A stretch of 64,000 nucleotides of DNA, from assembly GCF_003061515.1 (NCBI RefSeq), contig NZ_CP028924.1, positions 2,418,001 through 2,482,000 of the forward strand, given 5' to 3'. Shown here piece by piece: positions 15,114 through 22,101 of this stretch. Made by a program: the position numbers and the translations under genes. Each line of letters starts with the position of its first letter. Position 1 is the stretch's first letter. Below the pieces are notes generated by a model that saw nothing but the letters and a program-made list of their open reading frames with translations, did not search any database and had not been told where the DNA came from. This DNA is from Colwellia sp. Arc7-D. GTDB taxonomy: Bacteria > Pseudomonadota > Gammaproteobacteria > Enterobacterales > Alteromonadaceae.

Positions 15114-15570
15114 CGACGACTGCACGAGACTGCCAATCACCAATCGAATTCGCGACTTTCATTACGTCACTGCCATCATGATGGAATATCCAAACGGAAA
15201 AGTCATCAAGAGGATCTAGATATAATAGATCACCATTATCTTCGGCAATAACGAAACCATTAATGACACACTGAATTGGTACTCTTCCGTTAGGAGAAGT
15301 AAGAAATTGATTATCGCTATATTCAATGAAACATTTGATATAGAGCTCAAGTTGTTTGTGAGCAGGTGATTTACCTACACCGGGCATATCTATTTCTTCG
15401 TTGAGTTCCTCTTCGTTTAGGAAACACCAACAACGACCTTCAAAGTCGGGATCATCTTGAGGATATTCATTGAAACAATATTCATCTGCCTCATCAAGAG
15501 ATGAAAGCAATTTAAGATATTCCTGAGGTAAACTTAAACCTCTTTCAACTTGAATACTTTGAATTGACAT
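15109..15570 (-). CDS. SMI1/KNR4 (SUKH) family protein (integron cassette 5)
   Basis: 153 residues, acidic and soluble. The N-terminus (GLSLPQEYLKLLSSLDEADEYCF) and later VINGFVIAEDNGDLLYLDP and DFSVWIFHHDGSDVMKVANS are the hallmark SUKH/SMI1 pattern. Bacterial SUKH proteins are commonly immunity partners of polymorphic or contact-dependent nuclease toxins. No toxin gene is adjacent, so it may act as an orphan immunity protein captured as a cassette. ATG with AAAGGA upstream. Confidence 0.8.
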   Translation of the reverse strand: MSIQSIQVERGLSLPQEYLKLLSSLDEADEYCFNEYPQDDPDFEGRCWCFLNEEELNEEIDMPGVGKSPAHKQLELYIKCFIEYSDNQFLTSPNGRVPIQCVINGFVIAEDNGDLLYLDPLDDFSVWIFHHDGSDVMKVANSIGDWQSRAVVA

Positions 15571-15589
15571 CGACAGTCCTTTAGACGCC

Positions 15590-15685
15590 TAACGCCCCGC
15601 TAAGGGGAAATTTATTGTTGGCTAAAATGTTGAACGGAGTGAAAACAGCCAACTGTAAATTTTCCCTCTTGAGCGCCTTGTTATG
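15590..15685 (-). other. attC site of cassette 4
   Basis: Left core TAACGCC, inner arms TGTTGGCTAAAATGTTGAACGG and CAGCCAACTG, right core CTTGTTATG. Confidence 0.9.
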
Positions 15686-15688
15686 TAA

Positions 15689-16012
15689 TTAATTAACCTT
15701 AATATTTCCTTTGTTAACCTGAGTATAAATTGTGTAAGGTAAAACAACAGTGTCTGCTACAAGGGAAAATGCAGAATCTATAAGAAAAGTTGGGACCCCA
15801 TTAATAGAACTTAAAGTTCCATTGGCGTTTGGCTCCCCATATAACAAACACGCATTATAGGAAATTCCGCTATAAACCCTAGGAATACCTTTACAATAAC
15901 TTTTATGCCCTTGATACGATACTTTCACCTGATTATAAATAGGATCAATTGTCTTCATAGTTGAGCATGAATAATTAAATAAAGCTAAACATAGCACCCA
16001 AAATATTTTCAC
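15689..16012 (-). CDS. YceK/YidQ family lipoprotein (integron cassette 4)
   Basis: 107 residues. Lipobox NYSC (Cys16) after a short leader, then the YceK/YidQ pattern: GIPRVYSGISYNACLL, a central IDSAFSLVADTVVLPYTIYTQVNKGNI ending. These are small outer-membrane lipoproteins of unknown function found in many enterics and marine gammaproteobacteria. The start is GTG, with TAGGAG six bases upstream. Full length for the family. Confidence 0.8.
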   Translation of the reverse strand: MKIFWVLCLALFNYSCSTMKTIDPIYNQVKVSYQGHKSYCKGIPRVYSGISYNACLLYGEPNANGTLSSINGVPTFLIDSAFSLVADTVVLPYTIYTQVNKGNIKVN

Positions 16013-16038
16013 TAAAACTCCTACCTCTGATAATTACA

Positions 16039-16134
16039 TAACGCCTCAATAAGAGGAAATTTGTAGTTGGCTAAAATGTTGAACGCAGTGAAAACAGCCA
16101 ACTGTAAATTTTCCTGCTTTATTGCCTTGTTAGG
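16039..16134 (-). other. attC site of cassette 3
   Basis: Left core TAACGCC, inner arms AGTTGGCTAAAATGTTGAACGC and CAGCCAACTG, right core CTTGTTAGG. Confidence 0.9.
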
Positions 16135-16151
16135 TAGCTTACGGTAAAACT

Positions 16152-16481
16152 CTATACTTTTGAAAGTATTATAGTTATGAACACGAAAGTCATACATAAA
16201 AGCATAAATAAAAGATACTTTCTTGCTAAGTTGAATCCATTTAGCAATTCCTGATTATTTCGATATTTATCAGCGTAAGACTTAGAAATTAAAGACAAAG
16301 TAAAAAGTGGCGTTGACATTAAGATAAGCTTTGTTGGTTGTAATGAAATACCAAGGAATTTAACATCATCTACGGCACCAATGGATTGAGCAACCATTTC
16401 TACAGCAGCTAAATACTTGTATAGAGAATATCCCCAACTAACTAATGCAACAATTAGGAATATTTTTGATACTGCTTCCAT
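16152..16481 (-). CDS. Three-helix membrane protein (integron cassette 3)
   Basis: 109 residues with hydrophobic segments at about 5-25, 50-68 and 88-107; inner-membrane location inferred, family not recognised. AGGTAGC lies upstream of the ATG. Confidence 0.55.
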   Translation of the reverse strand: MEAVSKIFLIVALVSWGYSLYKYLAAVEMVAQSIGAVDDVKFLGISLQPTKLILMSTPLFTLSLISKSYADKYRNNQELLNGFNLARKYLLFMLLCMTFVFITIILSKV

Positions 16482-16494
16482 AAACTTTGCTACC

Positions 16495-16588
16495 TAACGC
16501 CACGTTAAGCGGCAAAAAATTGTTGGCTAAAATTGTGAACGGAGTGAAACAGCCAACTGTTTTTTGTCCGTTTGAACGTCTTGTTAGC
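16495..16588 (-). other. attC site of cassette 2
   Basis: Left core TAACGCC, inner arms TGTTGGCTAAAATTGTGAACGG and CAGCCAACTG, right core CTTGTTAGC. Confidence 0.9.
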
Positions 16589-16596
16589 AGTAAACT

Positions 16597-16866
16597 CTAG
16601 AATATAATTACCAGTAAAATGAAACAAATAACTCCGCCCCAACAATATGGGGAAACTAGCAGCATTTTTTGTAGCTCTTGTTTAGTCAGTACACCGCTTT
16701 TTATCGCATTTCTAATTGGCTGACCAAATAATGATGATGCTGCAAAAACTAACGCAATCGAGATTGCTAAAGAGATAATAAAATTTAGACCAATACCCTG
16801 TATTGCGATAACTCCGCCTAAAACCAGAGCAAATCTATTTATAGAATTTTTGATACTAACTTCCAT
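16597..16866 (-). CDS. Small membrane protein (integron cassette 2), start corrected
   Basis: 89 residues from the ATG at 16866 (MEVSIKN), which follows AAAGG. The frame is open to 16902, but those codons lie in the attC. Three hydrophobic segments (about 12-30, 32-48 and 70-88) with a short amphipathic helix (IRNAIKSGVLTKQELQKML) between the last two. Family not recognised. Confidence 0.55.
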   Translation of the reverse strand: MEVSIKNSINRFALVLGGVIAIQGIGLNFIISLAISIALVFAASSLFGQPIRNAIKSGVLTKQELQKMLLVSPYCWGGVICFILLVIIF

Positions 16867-16881
16867 GCTTACCTTTACTGC

Positions 16882-16979
16882 TAACGCCGTTTTAAGCGGC
16901 AAATTGCAGTTGGCTAAAATAAGTGAGGCACGAACAAAAAGCCAACTGTAATTTGTCCGACTTGAAAACCCTTGTTAGC
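16882..16979 (-). other. attC site of cassette 1
   Basis: Left core TAACGCC, inner arms AGTTGGCTAAAATAAGTGAGG and AAGCCAACTG, right core CTTGTTAGC. Supplies the TAA stop of the first cassette's frame. Confidence 0.9.
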
Positions 16980-17301
16980 TGGACACTTTTATGTTGCTCG
17001 GAATTAATGGGTACTTTTTGATTAATAAGGTCATGACCAACAAGTAACCCCAAACTTCAAAAAAGAAAACCAAACAAATAATAAAAGGAACAAACCATAA
17101 ACTTAATTTTTGGTAGTTATGATACAGCCAAAAAATTGAATAACACCACAAAATATAACCAACAACAAGTGCTATAAAATGACCAGAAAAATCCAGTACA
17201 TTAAATAATCCAGGGTGAAAGTCAATCGCATTTGCCGAGATTACGCTGAGAATGAAAGCTGAAATACCAACCCAAAAAATGCTTAATATGACTACTTTGA
17301 T
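16975..17301 (-). CDS. Membrane protein of integron cassette 1, apparent ATC start
   Basis: An open minus-strand frame of 108 codons with no ATG, GTG or TTG near its 5' end. It reads (I)KVVILSIFWVGISAFILS and then two or three more hydrophobic stretches with Trp/Tyr-rich loops, stopping at the TAA of the attC core. The ribosome site AAGGA lies eight bases before the ATC at 17301, exactly where other cassettes have ATG. It is therefore either a start-codon mutation, a genuine rare ATC start or a sequencing error. As the cassette nearest to Pc it should be the most strongly transcribed. Confidence 0.6.
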   Translation of the reverse strand: MKVVILSIFWVGISAFILSVISANAIDFHPGLFNVLDFSGHFIALVVGYILWCYSIFWLYHNYQKLSLWFVPFIICLVFFFEVWGYLLVMTLLIKKYPLIPSNIKVSS

Positions 17302-17304
17302 AGA

Positions 17305-17450
17305 GTTTATCCTTGTACAGCTAACAGTTTATTAGACAGATAATATCCCACTTTCCACAAGTGAAACGTCCATCTAATGAATATTTGTTCAAATCAATAT
17401 ACATAACTTAATATTATTATTCAATGCGTTATTGTTAGGTGCTGAATAAA
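17305..17450 (-). other. attI-type integration site region
   Basis: The first cassette boundary is the minus-strand GTTAGC at 17320-17325, next to AT-rich DNA with no attC-like palindrome. That is the expected look of an attI site, where IntI inserts new cassettes. Its exact IntI-binding repeats cannot be assigned by eye. A second GTTAGGT core-like heptamer occurs on the plus strand near 17434. Confidence 0.65.
17396..17424 (-). promoter_or_regulatory. Predicted cassette promoter Pc
   Basis: On the minus strand TTGAAT and TATATT are separated by 17 bases, a good sigma70 arrangement firing into the cassette array from beside the attI site. It lies about 95 bp upstream of the first cassette's start codon. 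Confidence 0.55.
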
Positions 17451-17490
17451 AGGCAGTAGAAAGACAGATTAAATCTGCCTTTCTACAATA
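17446..17490. repeat. Long palindrome between attI and intI
   Basis: GTAGAAAG, one variable base, CAGATT, a central A, then AATCTG, one base and CTTTCTAC: 14 of 15 positions in each arm are complementary. It follows a GTTAGGTG core-like heptamer and precedes the intI promoter region. It could be a two-way terminator insulating intI from the array, or a protein-binding site. Confidence 0.6.
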
Positions 17491-17508
17491 AAGCGGGAAA
17501 TACAGCTA

Positions 17509-17528
17509 TACTGTACAAATAAACAGTA
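17509..17528 (+). promoter_or_regulatory. LexA (SOS) box in front of intI
   Basis: TACTGT, eight bases (acaaataa), ACAGTA: a perfect match to the gammaproteobacterial LexA consensus core CTGT-N8-ACAG with its flanking TA pairs, centred 36 bp upstream of the intI start codon. It implies that integrase expression is induced by DNA damage. Confidence 0.9.
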
Positions 17529-17554
17529 TCTATTTTAATTATTAAGGAATAATA

Positions 17555-18520
17555 ATGAAATCTGAATTTCTCTCACACATTAAAGAAACAATGTGGACCA
17601 GACGCTACGCTAAACGAACTATTGAGTCATATTTATATTGGATTAAAGCTTACATAATTTTTATTGGAAAAGTTCATCCTAAAGATTGCCATGATAAAGA
17701 AGTTGAAAGATTTCTAAGTTACCTTTCGAATAATTTAAATCTTGCGCCAAAATCTCAAGCATTAGCATTAAACTCTGTTAATTACTTGTATAAACATATT
17801 TTAGTTAAACCGCTTAGCCTTGATTTGCGCTTTAATAAATCTAGGGTAAACCCAAAACTCCCTACTGTATTAACTACCCCAGAAGTAAAAGCACTTTTAT
17901 CGGCTATAAATATAAATCACCTTTTACTATGCCAATTAATGTATGGCAGTGGCTTAAGATTAATGGAGGCTGTGCGCTTAAGAGTACAAGATATAAACTT
18001 TGACTATCATTGTATCGAAGTATGGAATGGCAAAGGTGGTAAACATCGAACAGTTACCCTAGCAACTGAACTGGCTACGGCACTCAAAGAACAAATATCG
18101 CTGGTAAAGTCTTACTATGTATTAGATATGAGGAATGATGATTACTCTGGAGTATATTTGCCTTTTGCATTATCGAGAAAATACCCAAGTGCTGCTAAAA
18201 CATTTAATTGGCACTATTTATTCCCATCAAATCGCTTATATTTAGATCCTGAGGTCAACAAATTAAGACGCCATCATATAAACGAAACGGCAATTCAAAA
18301 AGCGGTAAAAATAGCATCTAAAAATTCAGGTATAGATAAAAATATTACTTGTCATACTTTACGACATTCATTTGCAACACACTTACTTCAACGAGGTGCT
18401 GATATTCGAACGGTACAAGAGCAATTGGGGCACAGTGACATTAGAACAACGCAAATATATACCCATGTGATAGAGCGCGGTGCAAATGGAGTTACAAGCC
18501 CTTTATCAACTTTAATATAA
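17555..18520 (+). CDS. intI: Integron integrase IntI
   Basis: A 321-residue tyrosine recombinase that binds folded single-stranded attC and inserts or excises cassettes. The N-terminal SAM-like domain covers about residues 1-90. The catalytic domain contains Arg135 (GSGLR), a lysine in GKGGKHR (160-164), His267/Arg270 (HTLRHSF), His293 (LGHSD) and the nucleophile Tyr302 (IYTHV). The integron-specific insert is clear at about 192-224 (GVYLPFALSRKYP ... WHYLFPS), separating it from XerC/XerD. AAGGA precedes the ATG. Full length with every catalytic residue present, so probably active. Confidence 0.97.
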   Translation: MKSEFLSHIKETMWTRRYAKRTIESYLYWIKAYIIFIGKVHPKDCHDKEVERFLSYLSNNLNLAPKSQALALNSVNYLYKHILVKPLSLDLRFNKSRVNPKLPTVLTTPEVKALLSAININHLLLCQLMYGSGLRLMEAVRLRVQDINFDYHCIEVWNGKGGKHRTVTLATELATALKEQISLVKSYYVLDMRNDDYSGVYLPFALSRKYPSAAKTFNWHYLFPSNRLYLDPEVNKLRRHHINETAIQKAVKIASKNSGIDKNITCHTLRHSFATHLLQRGADIRTVQEQLGHSDIRTTQIYTHVIERGANGVTSPLSTLI

Positions 18521-18578
18521 GCTAAGTGAACTGTGATTTTTTTAAGAAAAAATTAGATAAGCAATAATTAAACTGTAG

Positions 18579-18600
18579 TTAAGCGGCTTAAGTTTTTTTT
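18579..18600 (+). terminator. Possible terminator after intI
   Basis: A short TTAAG/CTTAA hairpin followed by eight T residues, about 60 bp after the intI stop. The stem is short. Confidence 0.4.
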
Positions 18601-18696
18601 AGATTATTAAGTTTTATTTAGAGGTGCTTTCTTTGGGGTTTGCTTTAGGTAATTGTGTGAGGTTTTAAGTTGCCACAGATAAAAATTTAAATAAAT

Positions 18697-18773
18697 TGGC
18701 GGAGTGGACGGGACTCGAACCCGCGACCCCCGGCGTGACAGGCCGGTATTCTAACCAACTGAACTACCACTCC
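18697..18773 (-). tRNA. tRNA-Asp (GTC), copy 1
   Basis: The minus strand gives a 77-nt cloverleaf: GGAGTGG acceptor, anticodon loop CTGTCAC with GTC, TTCGAGTC T-loop, encoded CCA. It is the last of the five in transcription order, with a slightly different downstream flank. Confidence 0.97.
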
Positions 18774-18823
18774 GCGTATTTATTTCTGTAAATTTTAAAA
18801 GGATTTACAACCTTTGAAACAAT

Positions 18824-18900
18824 TGGCGGAGTGGACGGGACTCGAACCCGCGACCCCCGGCGTGACAGGCCGGTATTCTAACCAACTGAACTACCACTCC
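18824..18900 (-). tRNA. tRNA-Asp (GTC), copy 2
   Basis: Identical to copy 1 in the 77-nt mature region, anticodon GTC, encoded CCA. Confidence 0.97.
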
Positions 18901-18951
18901 ACACATCTTGCTTCTGTAAATTTTGAAAGGACTTACAACCTTTGAAACAAT

Positions 18952-19028
18952 TGGCGGAGTGGACGGGACTCGAACCCGCGACCCCCGGCGTGACAGGCCG
19001 GTATTCTAACCAACTGAACTACCACTCC
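18952..19028 (-). tRNA. tRNA-Asp (GTC), copy 3
   Basis: Same 77-nt sequence, anticodon GTC, encoded CCA. Confidence 0.97.
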
Positions 19029-19079
19029 ACACATCTTGCTTCTGTAAATTTTGAAAGGACTTACAACCTTTGAAACAAT

Positions 19080-19156
19080 TGGCGGAGTGGACGGGACTCG
19101 AACCCGCGACCCCCGGCGTGACAGGCCGGTATTCTAACCAACTGAACTACCACTCC
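19080..19156 (-). tRNA. tRNA-Asp (GTC), copy 4
   Basis: Same 77-nt sequence, anticodon GTC, encoded CCA. Confidence 0.97.
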
Positions 19157-19207
19157 ACACATCTCGCTTCTGTAAATTTTGAAAGGACTTACAACCTTTG
19201 GATTAAT

Positions 19208-19284
19208 TGGCGGAGTGGACGGGACTCGAACCCGCGACCCCCGGCGTGACAGGCCGGTATTCTAACCAACTGAACTACCACTCC
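19208..19284 (-). tRNA. tRNA-Asp (GTC), copy 5
   Basis: Same 77-nt sequence; the first of the array in transcription order, about 50 bp after the predicted promoter. Confidence 0.97.
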
Positions 19285-19331
19285 ACACATTAATCACTGC
19301 TTTCAACAACAACTCGTTGAATGCGGCGGGA

Positions 19332-19360
19332 ATAATACGGTTAACATTCGATGCCGTCAA
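19332..19360 (-). promoter_or_regulatory. Promoter of the tRNA-Asp array
   Basis: On the minus strand TTGACG and TATTAT with a 17-base spacer, followed by a GC-rich discriminator (TCCCGCCGC) typical of stringently controlled stable-RNA promoters. Confidence 0.8.
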
Positions 19361-19454
19361 CCAGTTTTTTCCATTCATTTGTTTATATGTCTAATTGATG
19401 AACAATCCGACGTTTTTAACAGCAAAACAGGCAAATAAATACGAAAACTTTTCG

Positions 19455-20848
19455 TTATTTATTCTTTTTACGGCGAATAAAAACAAACATAAGTGCCGCA
19501 ATGATGATCACTAACGTGTTTCCGCCAATAATATAGAATAATGTTTCTTTTTCTTTTTGGGCTATTTTCGCCGCTTGATCTGCTTTTGCTTGTGCTAATG
19601 CTTGGGCCATTTTTTCAGCTTCTAATGCTGCGTTAGCCATTGCTTGCGCTTTTTTTTGTTCTAACGTTAAATGACTAGTATCACCACTGAGAGTTGAAGT
19701 ACCTGAATTACCTGCGCGTTCAACATTAAACGTAAACTCGGGCAGTTGAGCCCTAAATTCTCTGCCGTTAATGGTGTCGCCGAATACACTTGTTTCTATA
19801 CGATGTACGCCAGGTTCAGTAAATGCAATTTTGTGTATACGCTTTAAGCCTTTTTCTTGCTTAACCGTAAAAGGCAATACCTGACGATCTGGAAACGTTA
19901 CTTTACCCTGAATAAGTATGCTTTCGGCTTTTACTAGCGTGTTATCGATAGTAAATGTCGCAATATGCTCACCGTTGATGTTTTGAGTTGTTGCTACCGA
20001 TATAGTTATTGGGTTTTTATGCACCACCACCGGCTTTTGTCTTAATTCTCTCGTGGCCATTGGCATTTTAACAATATAGATAGGTTGCCATTCACCAGGA
20101 GCAAAGTCTAATTTGAATTCCCCGTAAACTCTGAGTCCTTAGCGTGTTCGTCTAAGTCTCTGCCGTCGTCTCTAAATGACGCCAGTTTAACGGGCGCTGC
20201 ACCGAAGTTATCGTACGCTGAATTATTGGTACTGAAAAAATCAACATCAAGTGCAAGAACATCTTTAAAGGAAGGGTTGTCAATTGGCACATCGCCATTA
20301 AATAGCCTGCCTGACATTTTAAGTGTTTCGCCTTGTAGAATAATTTCAGGTAAAGGCGTTACCTCTAATCTAATTTCTGAAACAACCATGATTTTACTGT
20401 TTGGTTGTACTTCACCTATAACTTGCCAAGGCCCAATCATTGGCGATTTGATTTTAATCATGTCGAATGTGCTGTCATCAAACCATTGCACTTTATCTTC
20501 AGGATAGTTATTGATATTTAATTTCGAACCGTTCGGCCTAACAAGTATCACGGGCTGAGCGCCATTTTTGTGATAAAACAGCAAAGTAACTTCGTCAAGT
20601 TGAGCGTCAATGCGAAAGCGGTTATCAAAATAAGGAATTTGGTTGGTTACGTTATCGTCGTTGTAATATTCAATTTCTGCGGGTAATTGCTGTGCATTAG
20701 CATTTAAGCTAAATAGTAAGGTAAGTACAGTAGTAGATAAAAATTTATTGAGTAATGCTTTGATAGTAAAAAAACGCCCTATAGCGTTTTTTAACAAAAG
20801 ATTGATTATTTTAAGCCTTTTTATTTTTATTCTCTTTATTCTAACCAT
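19455..20848 (-). pseudogene. TIGR03503-like membrane-anchored protein, split by a one-base frameshift
   Basis: The 5' part (20108-20848) has a basic N-terminus and a signal peptide ending near ANAQ, then a beta-rich exported region, and stops after SEFTGNSN. The 3' part (19455 to about 20120) continues in another frame with EFKLDFAPGEWQPIYIV, a beta-sandwich domain, an Ala/Lys/Gln-rich coiled coil (LEQKKAQAMANAALEAEKMA) and a C-terminal transmembrane helix with RRKKNK. Adding one G to the four-G run (plus strand 20120-20123) joins them into about 464 residues. The gene follows dnaQ, overlapping its end by 13 bp. A real mutation and a sequencing error look the same here. The family name is by recognition of style. 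Confidence 0.75.
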
Positions 20849-21570
20849 AGCGGCGCAGCCCCTTTGTCTTTGACAATTGCTAAACGGTTTTCGTGCTCTG
20901 TTAGTTCATCGGCAGTAGCAGCTAAAACCTTTAATTTTGGGCGGTCATTAGTTAGTCTGCGAATAGCGTTTGCATCACTACCTTGGCCTTCACCTTGGTT
21001 TAAATTGAAGGTAGCTTGTTTACGGGTCATCTCTATGTAAACAAAGGCCAACAACTGGGCATCAATTAATGCACCGTGATAGGTACGGTCAATTAACTTA
21101 TCAACTTTATAAAAACGCGCTAAATAATCTAAGGTTTTAGGTGAGCCAAACTCGTCTTTTGATACTTTTAAAGTATCGGTAATCGAACAAACATCTGTCG
21201 TTTTTGGAAAACCTGGCATCATGGCAAATTCATGATCCATAAAACCAACATCGAACTTGGCATTATGAATAACTAAACGTGCACCTTTGATAAAGTTTAA
21301 AAACTCCTGCCCTATTTGTTCAAATCTAGGTTTATCTCTTAAAAAGTCATCGGTTAAACCATGAATATTAATAACTTCTTGGTCCATTACCATTTGCATA
21401 CCATGTGCCATAGGCTTGACGTAAACATGATAATTTCTGCCGGTTAATTGCCGGTTGATCATTTCTACACAACCAATTTCAACAATACGGTGCCCTTCTC
21501 GTGGGTTAATACCTGTTGTTTCTGTATCGAGTATTATAAGCCGTTCGTCTTGTGTGTTTTCTTCAATCAA
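20836..21570 (-). CDS. dnaQ: DNA polymerase III epsilon subunit (3'-5' proofreading exonuclease)
   Basis: 244 residues. DnaQ removes misincorporated bases as part of the Pol III core. Exonuclease motifs: Exo I ILDTETTGINP with the catalytic Asp and Glu, Exo II HNAKFDVGFMDHEF, and Exo III HGALIDAQLLAFVY (His and Asp). The C-terminal tail contacting the polymerase is present. Its start overlaps the end of the preceding DUF2919-like gene by 8 bp, suggesting co-transcription with 21563-22878. Confidence 0.96.
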   Translation of the reverse strand: MIEENTQDERLIILDTETTGINPREGHRIVEIGCVEMINRQLTGRNYHVYVKPMAHGMQMVMDQEVINIHGLTDDFLRDKPRFEQIGQEFLNFIKGARLVIHNAKFDVGFMDHEFAMMPGFPKTTDVCSITDTLKVSKDEFGSPKTLDYLARFYKVDKLIDRTYHGALIDAQLLAFVYIEMTRKQATFNLNQGEGQGSDANAIRRLTNDRPKLKVLAATADELTEHENRLAIVKDKGAAPLWLE

Positions 21571-22096
21571 TTTCTAACCCTTTAGTTTTTCTATGTTTAC
21601 GCGTGTTATTTTCCGGTAATACTTCAGGAAACTCGGCAATGTTAATGGTAAATCTTTTACTTCGTAAAATATAGGTAATAGCAGATATTACCAATAAACA
21701 ATGCATTATAATCCAAACTAATGACTGCAACTGCCATATTAAGTAACCTAGCACTCCAATCGTTAAATCAAACACTAAGGCTAAAATAAGCAACGTTTTA
21801 CATTTTTGCCAACAGGTTCGAACCCATGTGGGCGCTTTAGGTCGCCGTAAACTTAAAATAAGCACTACAAAAAGGCCGATAACACCAGAAGCTAAGTTTA
21901 AGTAAAACAATGCCGTTTGTGGATATACCCACTGAATAAAGCCCACATTGTCACGCATGTTTGTTACCGACATTATCCAAATAATATAAGCTCTCAAGAC
22001 GAACAATAAAATAAAGTAAATACCGGGCGCTAATGTTAAACAATCAAAACTATCAAAATGCTTTGGTGAAAATTTAGCGTAATTATTAGCTGACAT
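21563..22096 (-). CDS. DUF2919-like inner-membrane protein
   Basis: 177 residues with four transmembrane helices (about 24-44, 62-82, 100-120 and 125-143) and a basic cytosolic tail (TRKHRKTKG). The first helix context (CLTLAPGIYFILLFVLRAYIIWIMS) resembles DUF2919 (YfeZ-like) proteins. Function unknown. It lies six bases downstream of the DUF599 gene and overlaps dnaQ by 8 bp, so the three probably form an operon. Confidence 0.6.
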   Translation of the reverse strand: MSANNYAKFSPKHFDSFDCLTLAPGIYFILLFVLRAYIIWIMSVTNMRDNVGFIQWVYPQTALFYLNLASGVIGLFVVLILSLRRPKAPTWVRTCWQKCKTLLILALVFDLTIGVLGYLIWQLQSLVWIIMHCLLVISAITYILRSKRFTINIAEFPEVLPENNTRKHRKTKGLEID

Positions 22097-22101
22097 AATG
22101 T

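Larger units (their letters stand above)
16..18520. mobile_element. Chromosomal integron: intI plus about 28 gene cassettes
   Basis: An integron integrase gene on the plus strand is followed leftwards by a one-directional train of small minus-strand ORFs. Each ORF is separated from the next by an imperfect palindrome of about 95 bp that begins TAACGCC on the plus strand and ends GTTATG or GTTAGG. On the coding strand these are the R'' (RYYYAAC-like) and R' (GTTRRRY-like) core sites of attC, with inner arms that usually read GTTGGCT and GCCAACT. The divergent geometry of intI and array is the standard integron layout. The array may continue beyond the left window edge. Cassettes are numbered here from the integrase (1) leftwards. 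Confidence 0.95.
18697..19284 (-). repeat. Fivefold tandem tRNA-Asp array, 127-128 bp period
   Basis: Five tRNA-Asp genes with nearly identical 50-51 bp spacers (tctgtaaattttgaaagga type) repeat every 127 or 128 bp. The leftmost spacer differs most. A single promoter upstream (19332-19360) would transcribe all five. Confidence 0.95.
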
